From the NCBI RefSeq assembly GCF_900177325.1, contig NZ_FXBL01000004.1, forward strand, positions 2,976,001 to 3,040,000: 64,000 nucleotides of DNA, read 5' to 3'. The position numbers and the translations under genes were made by a program. Shown here one piece after another: positions 61,126-64,000 of this stretch (its first letter is position 1; every line of letters begins with the position of its first letter). The notes below the pieces were generated by a model. That model ran no database searches and was not told the origin of the DNA. It saw only the letters and a list, made by a program, of their open reading frames with translations. This DNA comes from Mesorhizobium australicum (GTDB lineage Bacteria > Pseudomonadota > Alphaproteobacteria > Rhizobiales > Rhizobiaceae).

Positions 61126-61314
61126 ATGCCCGCAAAGTTCAAGGCCCAGCAGAAAGCAGCCGGCGCCGCCCTGTCGGCCAAGCGCGGCGAGACGCCGAAA
61201 TCGAAGCTCAAGGGCGCGTCGCGCGAGATGGTGGACTCGATGAGCGAAAAGCAGCTCGAGGAGTTCGCTGAGACCAAACGCAAGACGCTTCCCGAGCGCA
61301 CAGCCAAGAAATAG
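61126..61314 (+). CDS. DUF3008 family protein
   Basis: 62 residues, strongly basic: MPAKFKAQQKAAGAALSAKR opens with the family pattern and KGASREMVDSMSEKQLEEFA is the helical core. Small cytoplasmic proteins of unknown role, frequent in Hyphomicrobiales. GAGGAG precedes the start. Confidence 0.88.
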   Translation: MPAKFKAQQKAAGAALSAKRGETPKSKLKGASREMVDSMSEKQLEEFAETKRKTLPERTAKK

Positions 61315-61594
61315 CCGTTCCGGCATTCTGTTGTGTGCAACCCTAACGACCGTTCTCCTCTGAGCGGCCGTTTTCGGGCATGATATCAATCTCGAACGCG
61401 GGAAACGAAGCCCGTTCAAAGCGCTAGACACATTAACTTTTGTCAATATGATCAAATCTCGGCCACAATCGTCCCTGAAAAGACTTGGATAACAGGCGAA
61501 AAACAATCGTCCACAGACGCTGACATGCGATGCATGGGTGACGGGGGCGTCAGACTACACGGCCAGGCATAAGGCCGAACGTGGAGCCAACGAC
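61315..61594. other. Intergenic stretch before the SH3-domain gene
   Basis: 280 bases without a credible gene. An AT-rich patch (around 61428-61455) is the only likely promoter area; no defined -35/-10 pair is assigned. No repeat stands out. Confidence 0.45.
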
Positions 61595-62524
61595 GTGATA
61601 ACGACCAGGGACGTAGCCTACCGGGGGAATTCGGACGGCGAGATTCTTCCCAACGGAGTAGGTCAGGGCTATTTTGCAATGGGCGCCGCGTTCATCGCGG
61701 TGGGCGTAGGCTCCGCGGGCGCAGCCGTTCTGGCGATGTCGCTGCTTGCGAGCGACCTCCCCAATCCCATGCCGGAGCAGGAAATCATCCAGTCCGCCAT
61801 GGCCGCCGAGCAGGTGCAGGTAGAGCCGGCGCCCGCCGAGAAGCCGATCTTCAGCGATATCGTTCCCGCCAACACCGGCGCCATGCAGGCCAGCGCTGCC
61901 GCCGTTCCTTTGCCTTCGCTCCCGGCCGCGACCAGGGAAGCGCCCGCGGAACTGGTCGCGCTCGGCGTCAGGGATCCCCGCTTCGCGCATGACGCAAGTG
62001 CCGCACGCGGCATCGAGGACCTCGGCGACATCTCCGATCTCGAACAGCCCGAAAATGCCTTCGTGCCGATGACGAGGCCCTCGCAGGCTCCTTTCGACAA
62101 GGTCGACGAGGCGGCGCAGGCTTCGCCCGAAAAGACAGCGGCCATCGTACCACCGCCGAAGGTCGAGGAAGAGGCGGCGGTGGAGGAACAGCCCGCCAAG
62201 GCGGAAGGCTCGGGCAAGCAGCCCATTGGCACCGCCCTGATGATCGACGACGCCAATATTCGCAGCCGCCCGAAAAAGGGGTCCAAGGTTATCGGGACAG
62301 TTCCCGCCAGGACGCAGGTCCAGCTCGTAGGCTGCAATCAGTGGTGCGAGATCGTCGTCAAGGGCAAGCGCGGCTTCGTCTGGGGCGAGTTCGTGCAGCG
62401 CGGCCGCGTCAGCGCGAAGATCCCCGTGTCGAAGGTCGCCGCGAAGGGCGCCGACACGGACAAGCCGGATGTCCTGCCGGCAAAGGAAACAGCGCCGCCG
62501 CCCGGCACCAGCCAGTCGCGTTGA
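61595..62524 (+). CDS. SH3-domain membrane-anchored protein
   Basis: About 309 residues. One membrane helix (MGAAFIAVGVGSAGAAVLAM), a long Ala/Pro/Glu-rich periplasmic linker, then a bacterial SH3 domain with DDANIRSRPKKGSKVIGTV and GCNQWCEIVVKGKRGFVW. Probably a peptidoglycan-binding or stress-sensor protein of the cell envelope. GTG at 61595 with GGAG eight bases upstream is preferred; GTG at 61538 is an alternative. Confidence 0.78.
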   Translation: MITTRDVAYRGNSDGEILPNGVGQGYFAMGAAFIAVGVGSAGAAVLAMSLLASDLPNPMPEQEIIQSAMAAEQVQVEPAPAEKPIFSDIVPANTGAMQASAAAVPLPSLPAATREAPAELVALGVRDPRFAHDASAARGIEDLGDISDLEQPENAFVPMTRPSQAPFDKVDEAAQASPEKTAAIVPPPKVEEEAAVEEQPAKAEGSGKQPIGTALMIDDANIRSRPKKGSKVIGTVPARTQVQLVGCNQWCEIVVKGKRGFVWGEFVQRGRVSAKIPVSKVAAKGADTDKPDVLPAKETAPPPGTSQSR

Positions 62525-62559
62525 CAAATCGCGTCTTTGCGCTTATTCGACCGCCAACG

Positions 62560-62587
62560 CCGCGCAGAAATGCGCGGTGTTTCATTT
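62560..62587 (+). terminator. Possible terminator after the SH3-domain gene
   Basis: CCGCGCA (62560-62566) pairs with TGCGCGG (62571-62577) around a GAAA loop, followed by TGTTTCATTT. A modest hairpin with an interrupted T-run. Confidence 0.5.
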
Positions 62588-62721
62588 GAACTATCTCGGG
62601 TGCGGTGTCTTAAGCGCCGGTCCCGATCAACTAACGTGTCCCGTGGGGTCTTTCCGCAAAGCGTGCGTGGAAGCCCCTGTCAGGTTCCGCAAAAGGGAGC
62701 CAGAGGAGGGCGCGTTTCCTT

Positions 62722-62745
62722 GAACCGATGCGCAAGCATCGGTTC
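62722..62745 (+). promoter_or_regulatory. rpsD leader hairpin
   Basis: GAACCGATGC (62722-62731) pairs perfectly with GCATCGGTTC (62736-62745), loop GCAA, a GNRA tetraloop. It ends 21 bases before the rpsD start, just ahead of the AGGA ribosome site, so it can control translation or mRNA stability. Confidence 0.65.
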
Positions 62746-62766
62746 GCAACATGTTGAGGAAATGCG

Positions 62767-63384
62767 ATGAGCAAGCGCGAAGCCGCCAAGTACAAGATCG
62801 ACCGCCGTCTCGGCGAAAATATCTGGGGTCGTCCGAAGTCCCCGGTTAACAAGCGTGAATACGGCCCCGGCCAGCATGGCCAGCGCCGCAAGGGCAAGAT
62901 GTCCGACTTCGGCCTGCAGCTCCGCGCCAAGCAGAAGCTGAAGGGCCACTACGGCGACATCTCCGAGAAGCAGTTCCGCAAGACCTACGAAGAGGCCGAT
63001 CGCCGTCGCGGCGACACCTCCGAGAACCTGATCGGCCTGCTCGAGTCGCGACTCGACGCGGTCGTCTACCGCGCCAAGTTCGTTCCGACGATCTTCGCCG
63101 CGCGCCAGTTCATCAACCACGGCCACGTCAATGTGAACGGCCGCCGCACCAATATCGGCTCCTATCTCTGCAAGCCGGGCGACGTGATCGAGGTGCGCGA
63201 GAAGTCGAAGCAGCTGGTGATCGTGCTCGAAGCAGCCCAGCTCGCCGAGCGCGACGTGCCGGACTATATCGAAGCCGACCACAACAAGATGGTCGCGAAG
63301 TATGTCCGCGTGCCGGGCCTCGCCGACGTTCCCTACGCGGTCCAGATGGAACCGAACCTCGTCGTCGAATTCTACTCGCGCTGA
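62767..63384 (+). CDS. rpsD: 30S ribosomal protein S4
   Basis: 205 residues, normal for S4. [20 protein letters not shown] and the S4 RNA-binding domain ([14 protein letters not shown], then [20 protein letters not shown]) are clear. Primary 16S rRNA binder that nucleates 30S assembly; in E. coli it also represses its own operon. A leader hairpin precedes it and an intrinsic terminator follows. Confidence 0.98.
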   Translation: MSKREAAKYKIDRRLGENIWGRPKSPVNKREYGPGQHGQRRKGKMSDFGLQLRAKQKLKGHYGDISEKQFRKTYEEADRRRGDTSENLIGLLESRLDAVVYRAKFVPTIFAARQFINHGHVNVNGRRTNIGSYLCKPGDVIEVREKSKQLVIVLEAAQLAERDVPDYIEADHNKMVAKYVRVPGLADVPYAVQMEPNLVVEFYSR

Positions 63385-63407
63385 TCCCTCGGCTCAGCGA
63401 ATCTGCG

Positions 63408-63432
63408 AAAGGCCGCCTTTTGGCGGCCTTTT
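63408..63432 (+). terminator. Intrinsic terminator after rpsD
   Basis: AAAGGCCGCC (63408-63417) pairs with GGCGGCCTTT (63422-63431), loop TTTT, followed by another T. Classic rho-independent terminator 24 bases past the stop. Confidence 0.88.
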
Positions 63433-63479
63433 CATTTCCGGCCCGGCTCCGTAGTGTCCAATCCGCGCAAGATGAGATC

Positions 63480-64000
63480 ATGAACGCTATCCCGGAACTG
63501 CCGCTCGACGATGCAGACGCCCGCTTGGCCGGGTTCTTCGCGCATGCGCCGCAGACCGTCGAGTTCAACAAGCTGCGCAAGCGGCTGCTGCGTTCGACGC
63601 GCCAGGCGATCGAGGATTTTGCAATGGCGCGGGCAGGGGGGCGCTGGCTGGTCGCGCTCTCGGGCGGCAAGGATTCCTACGGCCTGCTTGCCTTGCTGCT
63701 CGATCTCAAATGGCGGGGCCTGTTGCCGGTCGAACTGCTGGCCTGCAATCTCGACCAGGGCCAGCCGAATTTTCCCAAGCATATCCTGCCCGATTACCTG
63801 ACCCGGATCGGCGTCGCGCACCGGATCGAATACCGGGACACCTATTCAGTCGTCACCGACAAGATCTCCAAGGGCGCGACCTACTGTTCGCTCTGCTCGC
63901 GCCTGCGCCGCGGCCACCTCTATCGCATCGCGCGCGAGGAGGGCTGCTCGTCGCTGGTGCTCGGCCATCATCGCGAGGACATCCTCGAGACGTTCTTCAT
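63480..64000 (+). CDS. ttcA: tRNA 2-thiocytidine biosynthesis protein TtcA (5' part, cut by window end)
   Basis: The first 173 residues are present. [14 protein letters not shown] is the PP-loop ATPase motif and [11 protein letters not shown] holds the CxxC pair for the [4Fe-4S] cluster. TtcA thiolates C32 in tRNAs. No stop is seen, so the 3' end lies beyond 64000. It follows the rpsD terminator by 48 bases. Confidence 0.93.
   Translation, partial: MNAIPELPLDDADARLAGFFAHAPQTVEFNKLRKRLLRSTRQAIEDFAMARAGGRWLVALSGGKDSYGLLALLLDLKWRGLLPVELLACNLDQGQPNFPKHILPDYLTRIGVAHRIEYRDTYSVVTDKISKGATYCSLCSRLRRGHLYRIAREEGCSSLVLGHHREDILETFF

Overview
The window looks like a chromosomal segment of an alphaproteobacterium of the order Hyphomicrobiales (Rhizobiales), probably in or near the Phyllobacteriaceae (Mesorhizobium-like). 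This is an inference from high GC, a 14-gene nuo operon with a long NuoE and extra small ORFs, the order nuoN-birA-rnj-mce-DUF1467, the order recA-alaS-GST-icd, and a eukaryote-like NADP isocitrate dehydrogenase. No search was run, so the genus is not established. No rRNA, CRISPR array, transposase or prophage was seen. Two tRNA genes are present: Val(TAC) on minus and Asp(GTC) on plus.

Layout. 0-4.6 kb (minus): a DUF3299 exported protein, an AlkD-like HEAT protein, a 3-hydroxyisobutyrate-dehydrogenase-family enzyme, and a polar amino-acid ABC importer (two permeases and a binding protein, no ATPase). 4.7-9.6 kb (minus): a tightly overlapped run of EamA transporter, Bcr/CflA-type MFS transporter, mobA and mobB, then a small exported protein and moaA, so molybdenum cofactor genes are scattered through this block. 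9.7-13.8 kb (plus, mostly): HigBA toxin-antitoxin pair, DUF971 protein, flavin-binding PPOX protein, YnfA-type membrane protein, and a divergent MarR regulator/alpha-beta hydrolase pair with two tandem palindromes between them. 13.9-15.8 kb: an L,D-transpeptidase. 15.8-21.0 kb (minus): a six-gene run of two secreted proteins (one resembling a phage tail fibre), a DxD glycosyltransferase-like protein, two sulfotransferase-like proteins and a GT2 glycosyltransferase. It reads as a candidate system for making and decorating a surface fibre. 21.2-27.2 kb (plus): a membrane permease fused to an FG-GAP/UnbV beta-propeller, and two Sel1-repeat proteins. 27.2-29.1 kb (minus): a YARHG protein and a TadG-like protein with a von Willebrand A domain.

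29.9-46.9 kb (plus): the complete nuoABCDEFGHIJKLMN operon for respiratory complex I. It carries a four-helix-bundle (23S-IVP family) gene between nuoC and nuoD, framed by a perfect 29-bp inverted repeat built of four TGAATGG heptamers on each side. It also carries a phasin-like/HhH protein and a 73-residue protein between nuoF and nuoG, and two small membrane proteins between nuoH and nuoI. 46.9-50.2 kb: birA, rnj (RNase J), mce and a DUF1467 protein. 50.4-54.4 kb: recA (promoter and degenerate SOS site visible) and alaS. 54.5-56.3 kb (minus): a GST and icd. 56.5-61.3 kb: an epoxide-hydrolase-like protein, a methyltransferase, a minus-strand beta-helix exported protein, trmJ, murI and a DUF3008 protein. 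61.6-64 kb: an SH3-domain membrane protein, rpsD with a leader hairpin, and the 5' part of ttcA, cut by the window end.

Most promising points: the IVP element inside the nuo operon, the fibre/sulfation cluster at 15.8-21.0 kb, and the permease-propeller fusion next to it. Start sites were chosen by eye from Shine-Dalgarno position and family length; several alternatives are noted.
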